NCBI RefSeq assembly: GCF_001969385.1
Contig: NZ_CP014802.1
Span: 119,959-183,958, forward strand
Length of the DNA stretch: 64,000 bases
Reading direction: 5' to 3'
Origin: Salipiger profundus
Lineage (GTDB): Bacteria; Pseudomonadota; Alphaproteobacteria; Rhodobacterales; Rhodobacteraceae
The position numbers were made by a program, and so were the translations under genes. The notes under the pieces were generated by a model. That model did not search any database. It worked only from the letters and a program-made list of their open reading frames with translations, and was not told the DNA's origin. Each line of letters opens with the position of its first letter. The first letter of the stretch is position 1. Positions 54,463 to 63,436 of the stretch are shown piece by piece.

Positions 54463-55476
54463 TCAGCGCCGGGCCTTGAGCCAGCCGAGGAAGGCACGCC
54501 CCGGGTTCGACAGCCGCTTGCGGCCGCTGTCGGCCCACCAGGCGCGCCACTGCGCCTCGAGCGCGTAGACGTCCTCGCCGGGGGCAAGCGTGCGGGCCTC
54601 GTCGAGCACCTCGGGATCGAGCGGCGGGATCTGCACCGCCCCCCTGGGGTCGGCGCGGCGGCGGGTGATGCGGATGAGATCGCCCTCTTCTTCCGCGAGC
54701 AGGTAATCGGGCAGGCCGTTCTCCTCGATCATCCGGCGGACGGCGGCACGGAACACCCGCAGCGGCGCCGTCGAGCCCGCCTTCTTGTGCAGCGTCGGCA
54801 GGCCGACCCGCCACTCGGGCTGGCGGCCGCAGTGCTTGCGCGCCAGCTCGTAGACCCGCCGCTCGATCGGCTTGCGCAGCCGGAAGTAGTCGCGGTTGAG
54901 GGTGAGCACGGATTTCGCCAGCACCGCCTGGTAGATCCATTCCGAGAGGGTGACCACGACGCTGACCATCCGCCCCCCGCGCGAGCGGCGCACGATCTCC
55001 CAGCTCTCGATCAGGCCGAAGCCCGAGGTGGTCTCGTAGTCGCCGGCGGCGAGATTGGTGGTGATGCGGGTGCCGGCCAGCCGCTCGAAGGCCTCGCGCA
55101 GCCGGGCGTAGCTGTCGCCGCTGGTGTCGCGGTTGGTGGCGACCAGCAGGTCGTAGGCCTTGAGGTGCAGCACCCGGCCCACCGCGCGGCCGGCGTTGAG
55201 CGCCGCCATCAGCTGGCTGATGCAGTAGATCAGGATGTCCTTGTCGTGGATCGTGGCGCGGCCCTTCACGCTGGGCGTCACCTGCACCTCGGTGCCGTTG
55301 TGCTCGTAGGTGAGGATGCGCCGGTCGGGCCGGGTCGAGAGCGAGAAGAGCGGATGCTCCATGGTGCCCATGTCGTCCTTGGGCACGGCGTCGAAGACGT
55401 CGCAGACGAAGAAGTCGGCCGTGGGGTGGCGGTCGGGCAAGAGCCCTGGGGGATCCGTGATGGCCTTGCCGGTCAC
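54463..55476 (-). CDS. repA: Replication initiator RepA (Rhodobacterales RepA type)
   Basis: 337 residues. The body matches the replication-initiator 'RPA' family found in alphaproteobacterial plasmids: FFVCDVFDAVPKDDMGTMEHPLFSLSTRPDRRI, IHDKDILIYCISQLMAALNAGR, VTLSEWIYQAVLAKSVLTLNRDYFRLRKPIERRVYELARKHCG. Winged-helix DNA binding is expected. It is divergent from parA, with iterons between, as in other RepA replicons. This defines the window as extrachromosomal. Confidence 0.92.
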   Translation of the reverse strand: MTGKAITDPPGLLPDRHPTADFFVCDVFDAVPKDDMGTMEHPLFSLSTRPDRRILTYEHNGTEVQVTPSVKGRATIHDKDILIYCISQLMAALNAGRAVGRVLHLKAYDLLVATNRDTSGDSYARLREAFERLAGTRITTNLAAGDYETTSGFGLIESWEIVRRSRGGRMVSVVVTLSEWIYQAVLAKSVLTLNRDYFRLRKPIERRVYELARKHCGRQPEWRVGLPTLHKKAGSTAPLRVFRAAVRRMIEENGLPDYLLAEEEGDLIRITRRRADPRGAVQIPPLDPEVLDEARTLAPGEDVYALEAQWRAWWADSGRKRLSNPGRAFLGWLKARR

Positions 55477-55963
55477 CTGCCTGCCTGTCCTTTCGGGGAT
55501 GCCTCATGTGCCGCGCGGTTCGCGGCGGCGCCCCTGTCCTGCCCGTGTTCTTGTGTCCTTGGGGGCCCTGCTCCGGCCCCGCCCGCTTCGGGGTTTCAGT
55601 GACACCAGACTACGCGGCGGCGGGGCATGCGTCCAGCGGCGGCAACGTCGGATCGGAGTCGCCTGCTCGTGGGATCAGAGTCGCATCAACGTCGGATCAG
55701 AGTCGCCCTTGTCCTTGGCTGCGACCGGAAACATCGGAAAATCAAGGCTTTGCTCGAACCGCGTGGATCCCGTAACAATAAATATAACAAAATTCATAAC
55801 AGCCGTTTTTTGCAGGCACCCCTCACGTGCCTTGCAAGCAGGTCACAGCCGGCGGAATATTTGCTCAGAAAATCATGGAGATGGTCAGCCATATCGCGTC
55901 TTTTCTTCCATGTGCCGCGTTTTTGCGTATTCTGATCGAAACCGCGCACATGGAGAGATCTCG
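55477..55963. other. Replication origin region (oriV) between repA and parA
   Basis: 487 bp with no gene. It has three 22-bp iterons (55644-55709), then an AT-rich run near 55771-55806 (many TAACAA/ATAA words) that stands out from the GC-rich surroundings and could be the unwinding element. The promoters of repA (leftward) and parA (rightward) must also lie here. Confidence 0.8.
55644..55709. repeat. Three 22-bp iterons
   Basis: Units at 55644-55665, 55666-55687 and 55688-55709 are directly adjacent. The conserved core is GGATCRGAGTCGC. Units 1 and 3 also share AACGTCGGATC; unit 2 starts CTCGTGGGATC. They lie upstream of repA and are the expected RepA-binding sites. Confidence 0.88.
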
Positions 55964-57355
55964 ATGAAGCCCGACCCACGGGGCAGCCTGCCGCCCTACT
56001 TCAACATCGACCCCGATGCCGCGCTCGCCGCGCTGGGGCATCCCACCACCACCGAGGGCTTCGAGGCCATCGCCCGGGCCTGTGCCGCCGGCCGCGGCGA
56101 CCTCGCCTCGCGCGGGCTCGAGGAGGGCGCGGGCCGGGCGCTCCGGCTGTTCTCGACCTGGGAGATCACCCGCTACCTGATCCCCGTGGCGCCTGCCCAT
56201 TTCCGCCGCGTGCTGAAGCAGCATCCCGACCTGCCGCAGGGCCGGTCCGAGACCGACGGCGGTGCCAAGTGGTTCACCCTCGACGAGGTGCTGCGGCTGC
56301 GCGCGCATTTCGGGGCCGAGGGATCGAAGGCCAAGGAGTACCTGCCCTACCGGCCCAAGGGCCAGCCCGCCAAGATGGTCGCCGTGGCCAACTTCAAGGG
56401 CGGCGTCGGCAAGACCTCGACCGCGGCGCACCTGGCGATGTCGGCAGCGCTCGACGGCTACAAGGTGCTGGTGGTCGACCTCGACAGCCAGGGCTCGATG
56501 ACCTCGATCTTCGGCGGCAGGGTGCAAGACGAATGGCAGACGGTCTTCCCGCTGCTCGCCCGCCATTACGCGCAGTACCAGCGCATCGAGAACCAGCGCC
56601 GGCTCGACCGGGGCGACGCGCCGCAGCCGCTCGACGAGACGCTGACCGAGGCGCTCGACGTCAAGGCGCAGGATCTCGTGCAGACCACCCACTGGCCGAA
56701 CATCGACCTGATCGGCGCGCAGCTGAACCTCTACTGGGCCGAGTTCCAGATCCCGGTCTGGCGGATGCAGGGACGCGGCTGGAAGCTCTGGGACGCGCTC
56801 ACCGAGGTGTTCGAAGCGGACGGGATCCTCGACACCTACGACATCGTGCTGCTCGATACCCCGCCGGCGCTCGGTTACCTGACGATCAACGGGCTGGCGG
56901 CGGCGGACATCCTGCTGGTGCCGCTCGGGGCGTCCTTCCTCGAGTTCGACAGCACGGGGCGGTTCTTCGACATGCTGCATTCCACCTTCGCCAGCATCGA
57001 GGAGGCCGAGAACATGGCCGCCCGGGCGCTCGGGCGCGAGGGGCTGGCGTTCCAGTGGGACGCGGTGCGCGCGGTGATCACCCGCTACGACGGCGCCCAG
57101 CAGGCGGAGCTCGCGGCGCTGATGCAGGCCTACATGGGTGACGTGCTGAGTCCGCACCGGCAGGGCTTCACCGCGCTCATTGGGCAAGCCGGAGAGCAGG
57201 TGCGCGGCATCTACGAGGCCGATTACCGCGACTTCAACCGCGAGACCTATGCCCGCGGCCGCGAGACCTTCGATGCCACCTACGCGGCGATGAAATCGCT
57301 GCTGATCGGGGCGTGGCGGCGCGACGAGCTGGCCGCCCGCGAGGCGGCGGAATGA
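55964..57355 (+). CDS. parA: Plasmid partition ATPase ParA
   Basis: 463 residues, the long type with an N-terminal DNA-binding extension (1-130). Deviant Walker A KGGVGKTS at 145-152 in VAVANFKGGVGKTSTAAHLA. VLVVDLDSQGSMTSIFGG and DIVLLDTPPALGYLTINGL supply the remaining ATPase motifs. It moves the plasmid via ParB-parS. Start ATG 55964 has GGAGA upstream; the same frame stays open to 55310 across the origin and repA shadow, which is rejected. Confidence 0.95.
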   Translation: MKPDPRGSLPPYFNIDPDAALAALGHPTTTEGFEAIARACAAGRGDLASRGLEEGAGRALRLFSTWEITRYLIPVAPAHFRRVLKQHPDLPQGRSETDGGAKWFTLDEVLRLRAHFGAEGSKAKEYLPYRPKGQPAKMVAVANFKGGVGKTSTAAHLAMSAALDGYKVLVVDLDSQGSMTSIFGGRVQDEWQTVFPLLARHYAQYQRIENQRRLDRGDAPQPLDETLTEALDVKAQDLVQTTHWPNIDLIGAQLNLYWAEFQIPVWRMQGRGWKLWDALTEVFEADGILDTYDIVLLDTPPALGYLTINGLAAADILLVPLGASFLEFDSTGRFFDMLHSTFASIEEAENMAARALGREGLAFQWDAVRAVITRYDGAQQAELAALMQAYMGDVLSPHRQGFTALIGQAGEQVRGIYEADYRDFNRETYARGRETFDATYAAMKSLLIGAWRRDELAAREAAE

Positions 57356-57410
57356 GACGGTCCGACATCTGCAGAGAGCCTGTGCGCGAATTTTTTGACC
57401 ATTCGGTAAA

Positions 57411-57430
57411 ATGTTTCGCGTGCGAAACAT
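57411..57430. promoter_or_regulatory. parS-like centromere palindrome
   Basis: Perfect 20-bp palindrome ATGTTTCGCGTGCGAAACAT in the parA-parB gap. It resembles the chromosomal parS consensus TGTTNCACGTGAAACA with a two-base insertion, so it is the probable ParB-binding site. Confidence 0.8.
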
Positions 57431-57502
57431 CTCCCCCCTGCCCTGTCCCGGCCCGGGCTTCTGACCCGGCCCCGGTGACCCGCTTCAAAGGAGACTGAGC
57501 CC

Positions 57503-58504
57503 ATGGCGAAACGCAAACGCCTGACCCCGCTGGGCCCGATGGGGGCCCCTACCCCCACCTCGGCCCCGGCCGGCTCCGAGCCGCAGGCCGATTCCGCCCG
57601 CAGCGTGGCGCCAATCGCCGATATGGCCGGCGCCGCCTCGGCCCGCGCGGCGCTCGACGAGGTCACCGAGACCCTGTCGCGGGCCCGCGCCGAGGGTCGC
57701 ATGGTGCTGCACCTGCCGCACGACGCCATCCAGATCGACTACCTCGTGCGCGACCGCATCGCGGTGGACGACGAGGAGATGACCGCGCTGGTCGAGAGCC
57801 TGCGCGCCCGCGGCCAGCAGGCGCCGATCGAGGTCGCCGACCTCGGGGATGGACGCTACGGGCTGATCTCGGGCTGGCGCCGCTGCCGGGCGCTGCGGCA
57901 GCTCCACGAAGAGACCGGCGACGACCGCTTTGCCTCGGTGCTGGCGCTGGTGCGGCGTCCCGACCAGGCCTCGGACGCCTATCTCGCCATGGTCGAGGAA
58001 AACGAGATCCGGGTGGGGCTCAGCTACTACGAGCGCGCCCGGATCGTCGCGAAAGCCGTGGCGCAGGGGGTGTTCGACACTGAGAAACAGGCGCTGCAGC
58101 GGCTGTTCCACACCGCCTCGCGGCCGAAGCGGTCGAAGATCGGCTCGTTCCTGGCGATCGTGCATGCGCTCGACGGGGCATTGCGCTTCCCCGAGACGGT
58201 GAGCGAGCGGCTCGGGCTGTCGCTGTCGCGGGCGCTCGAGGACGACCCAAGCCTTGCGCCGCAGCTGCGCGGGCGGCTGGCCGAGGCCGCCCCGAAAGAG
58301 CCGCAGGCCGAGCAGGAGATCCTTGCCGCCGCGCTCGAGCCCCCTGCCCCGGCGCGCCCCGAGGCGGAGCCGGCCCCCGCCCCGGACGAGCCGCGCCCCG
58401 GCGTGCGCGTGAGCACCGGCAAGGATGGCCGGCTCGTGCTGCAGGGCCCCGGCGTCGACGAGGCGCTGAAGGCCCGCCTGCTGGCCTGGCTGGCCGAAGG
58501 CTGA
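57503..58504 (+). CDS. parB: Partition protein ParB
   Basis: 333 residues. The ParB N-domain is near 80-175 (IAVDDEEMTALVESLRARGQQAPIEVADLGDGRYGLISGWRRCRALRQL). The ENEIRVGLSYYERARI motif follows, then a helix-turn-helix region (about 175-225). The C-terminus is Pro/Ala-rich with a short dimerisation end. The two ParB CTPase motifs GWRR and ENEIR are present. GGAG upstream of 57503. Pairs with parA and the palindrome at 57411. Confidence 0.93.
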   Translation: MAKRKRLTPLGPMGAPTPTSAPAGSEPQADSARSVAPIADMAGAASARAALDEVTETLSRARAEGRMVLHLPHDAIQIDYLVRDRIAVDDEEMTALVESLRARGQQAPIEVADLGDGRYGLISGWRRCRALRQLHEETGDDRFASVLALVRRPDQASDAYLAMVEENEIRVGLSYYERARIVAKAVAQGVFDTEKQALQRLFHTASRPKRSKIGSFLAIVHALDGALRFPETVSERLGLSLSRALEDDPSLAPQLRGRLAEAAPKEPQAEQEILAAALEPPAPARPEAEPAPAPDEPRPGVRVSTGKDGRLVLQGPGVDEALKARLLAWLAEG

Positions 58505-58513
58505 GCCGCCGTA

Positions 58514-58535
58514 GGGTGGGCAGTGTTGCCCACCC
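58514..58535 (+). terminator. Hairpin after parB
   Basis: Arms GGGTGGGCA / TGCCCACCC with a GTGT loop, nine bases past the parB stop. Strong stem but no T run. Confidence 0.6.
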
Positions 58536-58664
58536 TGCCCCACTCCGAAGCCTTTGCGGAAAATCCGCCGCAACCGCCCCGCTTCGGCCCGAATGTTCCT
58601 CCCCTCTCCGCCGTGCTTCCCTGTCACTCCCCTCGCGGGGGCGGCTTTCGGGAGAGCACGGGCA

Positions 58665-61244
58665 ATGCCGGAGCTCGCGTTTCAGACTCTGCTGTCGGGG
58701 ACAGGATACGATCTGCCGGTGACCTCCGGCGAGATGCTGCACTTGGGCGACCAGATCCTTCTGATGAACTACCAGAGCGGGGAGCGGCTGAGCCTGCCGT
58801 TCGGTACGAACGACGTCACGCGCGCGGCCATGGCGCCGCAGGCGCGGGTCGCGGTCAGCGTGACCGGGCAGGCCGGCAGTCTCGACAGCGTGCTGATCGA
58901 GGCGCTCTCGGAGCTTGCCACCGGGGACAGCACCCGCGCCGTGGCAAGCTATCTCGGTCTTACCCCGGTTGCCGCCGACGCGGTGCTGCTGCTGCCGGTG
59001 GAGACCGCAGCAGGCCCCCTGCTCTACGCTGCCCTGCCCGGCGGCGCGGGGCTGTCGATCCTGCGCATCGAGGCGGACGGCAGCCTCGGCCATCTCGGGC
59101 AGCTCGGTGACAGCGACGGCCGCTACGGCGCGGGGATCTCCTGCATGGCGCGGATCACGCTTGGCGGCAGCCAGTATCTTGTCACCGGCTCGGCGCTCGA
59201 GGACGGGATCTACGTCTACCGCATCGGGGCCAGAGGCGGGCTCACGGCGGTGGACACGGTGGGCGTGGAGCAGATGCTGCCGGTGCAGGGCGTCACCGCG
59301 CTGCAGGCGGTGACGCTGAACGGGCAGGGCTTCCTGATCGTGGGCGCCGCCGGGTCGTCGAGCCTCACGGTGCTGGCCATCGGCAGCGACGGCAGCCTCA
59401 CCGTCGCCGATCACGTGGTCGACGGGCTCGATACACGCTTTGCCGGCATCACCCGGCTCGAGGCGGTGGAGGCCGGCGGTTCGATCTACCTGCTGGCCTC
59501 GGGGAGCGACGGCGGCATCAGCCTGCTGACCCTCACGCCCGACGGGCATCTCGTGCATCTCGACGCGCTGGCCGACGGCACCGACAGCGCGCTTGCCGGC
59601 ATCACCGCGCTGACCGCACGGGTCACCGGTGAGGCGATCGAGATCCTCGCGGCCTCGGGCAGCGAGGGCGGGCTGAGCCGCATCAGGGTCGATCTTGAAG
59701 ACCTGGGGCAGGGCGCGGGGCTCGGTGCGGTGACCGGCGGCGCGGGCGAGGACATCCTCGTCGACGGCGCCGGGCAACAGACCCTGACCGGGGGCGGCGG
59801 CGCCGATCTCTTCGTGCTCGCGGCCGATGGTGCCCTAGACGTGATCGCCGATTTCGACCCGAACACGGACCGGCTCGACCTGTCGCAATGGGCGTTTCTC
59901 TACACAACCGGGCAGATCGCCTACGAGGTCCGCCCCGACGGCGGCCGGCTGGTCTACGGCGACGAGACGCTGGTGCTGCACACCGCCGATGGCAGCCCGC
60001 TCACGGCCGAGGACTTCGCCGCGCTGAGCGTGGTGAGCGGGTTGGCGCATTACGAGGTCACGCTGGGCACCGCCGCGCCGCCACCGCCCGCCGAGGACCC
60101 CTCGGGCGGGGCCTGGGCCGGCGGCAGCGGCGACGACGTGGTGATGGGCAGCATGGGGGACGACACGCTGTCGGGCGGCGCGGGCAACGACACGCTGCGC
60201 GGCTTCGACGGCAACGATGTCTTCGACGGCGGCGCCGGGCATGACATCGCGAGCTACGCCGACGCGACCCGCGCCGTGGTGCTCGACATGGTGGCGCCGG
60301 GCGACAACGCGGGCGCGGCGCAGGGCGACAGCTTCTCGGGGATCGAGGGCGTGACGGGCTCGACCATGGCCGACCGGCTGGCGGGCAGCGCCGCCGCCAA
60401 CAGCCTCGACGGCGGGCGCGGCAACGACTTCCTCGACGGGCGTGGCGGCGATGACACCATCCTCGGCGGGCAGGGCAACGACTCGCTGCTGGGCCGGGAC
60501 GGGAACGACAGCCTCGACGGCGGCGACAACCACGACAACATCGCCGCAGGCGCGGGCAACGACACCGCGCATGGCGGGCCCGGCAATGACTCCATGGGCG
60601 GCGGCGAGGGCAACGACAGTCTCTACGGCGACGCGGGCAACGACGTGATCGGCGCCGGCACCGGCGACGACCTGATCGAGGCCGGCGACAACCACGATGT
60701 CGCCTCGGGCGGCTACGGCGCCGACATCGTGCGCGGGGGCCTTGGCGATGACACGCTGGCGGGCAGCTACGGCGATGACACCGTCGACGGCGGCGCGGGC
60801 GACGACAGCCTCGGCGGCGGGCTCGGACGCGACGCGATCTGGGGCAGGGCAGGCGACGACGTGATCGGCGCGGGCGGCGGCGCCGACCTTGTCTGGGGCG
60901 GCGATGGGTTCGACTTCCTCGCCGGAGCGGCGGGGCAGGACGCGCTCGACGGCGGCATGGGCAACGACACGCTGAACGGCGGCGCCGATGCCGACACGCT
61001 GACCGGGGGCGACGGCGCCGATGTCTTCGTCTTCGGTTCGGGCGACGCCGGCGGGCTCGACCGCATCACCGACTTCCTGCCGGGCGAGGACCGGGTGCTG
61101 ATCCGCGACGGTCCGGGCGGCTTCTCGGGCTTCACCCTGACCGAGGGCGACGGCTTCGTCGAGCTGACCGCGCCGGGCTTCGCCATCCGCTTCGAGGGCC
61201 TCGCGGCGGGCGACCTGCACGCCTCGGATTTCCTCTTCGTCTGA
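58665..61244 (+). CDS. RTX calcium-binding secreted protein with propeller-like N-terminus
   Basis: 859 residues. Residues 1-340 consist of repeated strands with GxDGSLxHL/LxxLGDSDGRY-like units, suggesting a beta-propeller (lactonase-like). Residues about 345-470 carry a first RTX patch and a beta domain. From about 475 to 800 lie about 25 RTX nonapeptides (GGAGNDTLRG, DGNDVFDGG). The end LHASDFLFV is a type I secretion terminus. The repeat block is closely related to that of the protease at 16445, sharing the unusual NHDNIA and DNHDVASGGYG-like variants. Probably a surface or matrix protein. Start ATG 58665 is chosen over 58554 because the extension is Arg/Pro-rich. Confidence 0.88.
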   Translation: MPELAFQTLLSGTGYDLPVTSGEMLHLGDQILLMNYQSGERLSLPFGTNDVTRAAMAPQARVAVSVTGQAGSLDSVLIEALSELATGDSTRAVASYLGLTPVAADAVLLLPVETAAGPLLYAALPGGAGLSILRIEADGSLGHLGQLGDSDGRYGAGISCMARITLGGSQYLVTGSALEDGIYVYRIGARGGLTAVDTVGVEQMLPVQGVTALQAVTLNGQGFLIVGAAGSSSLTVLAIGSDGSLTVADHVVDGLDTRFAGITRLEAVEAGGSIYLLASGSDGGISLLTLTPDGHLVHLDALADGTDSALAGITALTARVTGEAIEILAASGSEGGLSRIRVDLEDLGQGAGLGAVTGGAGEDILVDGAGQQTLTGGGGADLFVLAADGALDVIADFDPNTDRLDLSQWAFLYTTGQIAYEVRPDGGRLVYGDETLVLHTADGSPLTAEDFAALSVVSGLAHYEVTLGTAAPPPPAEDPSGGAWAGGSGDDVVMGSMGDDTLSGGAGNDTLRGFDGNDVFDGGAGHDIASYADATRAVVLDMVAPGDNAGAAQGDSFSGIEGVTGSTMADRLAGSAAANSLDGGRGNDFLDGRGGDDTILGGQGNDSLLGRDGNDSLDGGDNHDNIAAGAGNDTAHGGPGNDSMGGGEGNDSLYGDAGNDVIGAGTGDDLIEAGDNHDVASGGYGADIVRGGLGDDTLAGSYGDDTVDGGAGDDSLGGGLGRDAIWGRAGDDVIGAGGGADLVWGGDGFDFLAGAAGQDALDGGMGNDTLNGGADADTLTGGDGADVFVFGSGDAGGLDRITDFLPGEDRVLIRDGPGGFSGFTLTEGDGFVELTAPGFAIRFEGLAAGDLHASDFLFV

Positions 61245-61293
61245 GGGGCGGGCGGCCCGGGGCAGGGCAGGGGGGGGTAGGGCCAAGAGATCG

Positions 61294-61318
61294 GCCCCCG
61301 TTCCGCCGGAACAGGGGC
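61294..61318. terminator. Hairpin between convergent RTX and kpsM genes
   Basis: Arms GCCCCCGTTCC / GGAACAGGGGC (one mismatch) with a 3-nt loop. It lies between two convergent genes and could serve both. Confidence 0.5.
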
Positions 61319-61359
61319 TGTTTCGCGGCGAACCGGCGGCCTGCGGAGGGGCCGCCGGA

Positions 61360-62148
61360 TCAGGTGTTGATGATGGTCTTGTAGTGCTTGCGCAGCATCA
61401 CCAGCCCGAAGGCGAAGGTGACGAGGGCGATCCCGAAGACATAGGCCGGCGAGACGTAATCGCCGTTGTAGAAGCTGTAGATGCCCTTGCGGGTCTGGCC
61501 GATGATATGCACCAGCGGGTTGTACCAGAGCACGCTCTTGAAGGGCTCGGGGATGTCGTCGAAGATGAAGAAGATGCAGGAGATCAGCAGCAGCGGCCGG
61601 TTCAGGATCGCCCAGGCCCGCTCCCACGTCGGGTAGAGCGACAGCAGGAAGCAGTTCATCGTGCCGATCCCCACCGACAGGGCGATGGCCATGCTCAGCG
61701 CCAACACCAGCGCCGGGATGTCCAGCATCACCCGCACGTCGTAGAGCACCAGGATCCCGCCCAGCACCAGGCAGAAGATCAGGATCTGCGTCAGCCCGTT
61801 GATCAGCAGCCGGGCCAGAAGCGCGTCGATGAAGGTCACCGCCGGGTAGAACAGCAGCGCCTTCGAGAAGCGGATCGTGACCGAGATCTTCTGGCTGAGG
61901 TCGATGTACATCAGGAAGGGCAGCAGGCCCGAGGCGTAGAACAGCGGGAAGTTGGTTCCCAGCGACGGCGACCGGAAGGCCATCGAGAAGGCCAACGTCA
62001 GCAGCAGGATCCCGCCGACGGGCTCGAGGATCGCCCAAAGGTAGCCGCCGATCGCGCGGCCGTGGGTGGTGCCCATCTCGCGCAGGACAAGGGCCGCGAT
62101 GGTGCGGACGGCGCGAAGTTCTCGGGGGGATTGCGGTGCGTGGGCCAT
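61360..62148 (-). CDS. kpsM: Capsule ABC exporter permease KpsM
   Basis: 262 residues with six hydrophobic segments. N-terminal RTIAALVLREMGTTHGRAIGGYLWAILEPVGGILLLTLAF is the ABC-2 permease signature of KpsM/Wzm proteins. VLWYNPLVHIIGQTRKGIY is the conserved late loop. Start MAHAPQSP at 62148 has GGAG just upstream; a frame to 62232 overlaps the divergent kpsE leader. It is transcribed away from kpsE-kpsT, an unusual split of the transporter genes. Confidence 0.92.
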   Translation of the reverse strand: MAHAPQSPRELRAVRTIAALVLREMGTTHGRAIGGYLWAILEPVGGILLLTLAFSMAFRSPSLGTNFPLFYASGLLPFLMYIDLSQKISVTIRFSKALLFYPAVTFIDALLARLLINGLTQILIFCLVLGGILVLYDVRVMLDIPALVLALSMAIALSVGIGTMNCFLLSLYPTWERAWAILNRPLLLISCIFFIFDDIPEPFKSVLWYNPLVHIIGQTRKGIYSFYNGDYVSPAYVFGIALVTFAFGLVMLRKHYKTIINT

Positions 62149-62254
62149 GGTGCTCCTGGGTGCCTCTGGGAACTGGTTTTCCCTCGGGGTTCCTGCTAAG
62201 CCGAAGGGCAATTGCGATCTCACGATTAGCACTCCGACGCAGAAGAGTTCCAGA

Positions 62255-63436
62255 TTGAAAGAGCAGACCCCTCCCCCCGCGCAACCCGCTGCCCAGGGGG
62301 CCCTGCGTCCCCAGCGCTCCGGCTCCGCGCCGCTGCGCCGCCGCCACTACGGCTTGCTGCTGTCCTTCCTGCTGATCGTCGTCGCGCCGCTCGCCGCGAC
62401 GATGTGGTATCTGAATACCATGGCCCTCGACCAGTACGCCTCGCGCACCGGCTTTTCGGTGCGCAAGGAAGAGATGGGCTCGGCGGTCGAGTTCCTCGGC
62501 GGGATCTCCGACCTCTCGGGATCGAGCTCGTCGGACACCGACATCCTCTACGAGTTCATCCAGAGCCAGCAGATGGTGCGCGCGGTCAATGACCAGCTCG
62601 ACCTCGTCTCGATCTATCAGCGCGAGGGCGACCCGGTCTTCACGCTTCAGGCCTCTCCCTCGATCGAGGATCTCGTCGCCTACTGGAACCGCATGGTGCA
62701 GGTCTCCTACGACAGCGCCAGCAAGCTGCTCGAGGTGCAGGTGCGGGCCTTCACCGCCGAGGACGCGCATGCGATCTCGGTGGCGATCTTCGACGCCAGC
62801 AGCAACATGATCAACCAGCTCTCGGCCATCGCCCGCGAGGATGCCACCGCCTACGCCCGCGAAGAGCTCGACAGCGCCATCGCGCAGCTCAAGGAGGCGC
62901 GTCGCGCGATGACCAGCTTCCGCTCACGGACCCAGATCGTCGACCCGCAGGCCGACGTGCAGGGCCGCATGGGGCTGGTGAACACGCTGCAGGGTCAGCT
63001 GGCCGAGGCGCTGATCGAGCTCGACCTGCTGCGCCAGGGCGCGACCTCGGAGGACGACCCGCGCGTGGTGCAGGCCCGCAAGCGGGTCGAGGTGATCCGC
63101 GATCGCATCGCCGACGAGCGCGCGCGCTTCGGCGAGGGCGGCGGCGGCACCTCCGAACTCGAGGACTACTCGCGGCTGGTCTCCGAGTTCGAGGACCTCG
63201 CGGTCGACGTGAAATTCGCCGAGGAAAGCTATGTCTCGGCGCGCGGCGCCTACGACGCGTCGGTGGCCGAGGCGCAGCGCAAGTCGCGCTACCTCGCGAG
63301 CTACGTCGAGCCGACCATGCCCGAGACCCCGGAATACCCCGAGCGCGGCGTGCTGTCGTTGCTCGTGGGGCTGGGGCTGTTCCTGACCTGGGCCGTCGGC
63401 GCGATGGTCTTCTACGCGCTGCGCGACCGGAAATGA
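62255..63436 (+). CDS. kpsE: Capsule export inner-membrane protein KpsE
   Basis: 393 residues, the normal size. A membrane segment lies at about 33-53 (YGLLLSFLLIVVAPLAATMWYL) and another at the C-terminus (GVLSLLVGLGLFLTWAVGAMVFY). The periplasmic body has long coiled coils (YAREELDSAIAQLKEARRAM, VVQARKRVEVIRDRIADERARF). The PETPEYPERG motif before the last helix is typical of KpsE/polysaccharide co-polymerase proteins. The start is uncertain; TTG 62255 (LKEQTPPPAQ) is the most plausible because no ATG precedes the conserved part without crossing the kpsM promoter. The stop overlaps the kpsT start (ATGA). Confidence 0.9.
   Translation: MKEQTPPPAQPAAQGALRPQRSGSAPLRRRHYGLLLSFLLIVVAPLAATMWYLNTMALDQYASRTGFSVRKEEMGSAVEFLGGISDLSGSSSSDTDILYEFIQSQQMVRAVNDQLDLVSIYQREGDPVFTLQASPSIEDLVAYWNRMVQVSYDSASKLLEVQVRAFTAEDAHAISVAIFDASSNMINQLSAIAREDATAYAREELDSAIAQLKEARRAMTSFRSRTQIVDPQADVQGRMGLVNTLQGQLAEALIELDLLRQGATSEDDPRVVQARKRVEVIRDRIADERARFGEGGGGTSELEDYSRLVSEFEDLAVDVKFAEESYVSARGAYDASVAEAQRKSRYLASYVEPTMPETPEYPERGVLSLLVGLGLFLTWAVGAMVFYALRDRK

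Noticed and set aside
60180..60990. Regularly spaced short direct repeats that could suggest a CRISPR array
   Set aside because: They are the 27-bp coding units of RTX nonapeptides in an open frame, with variable units and no spacers; the same applies to 16.6-17.3 kb.
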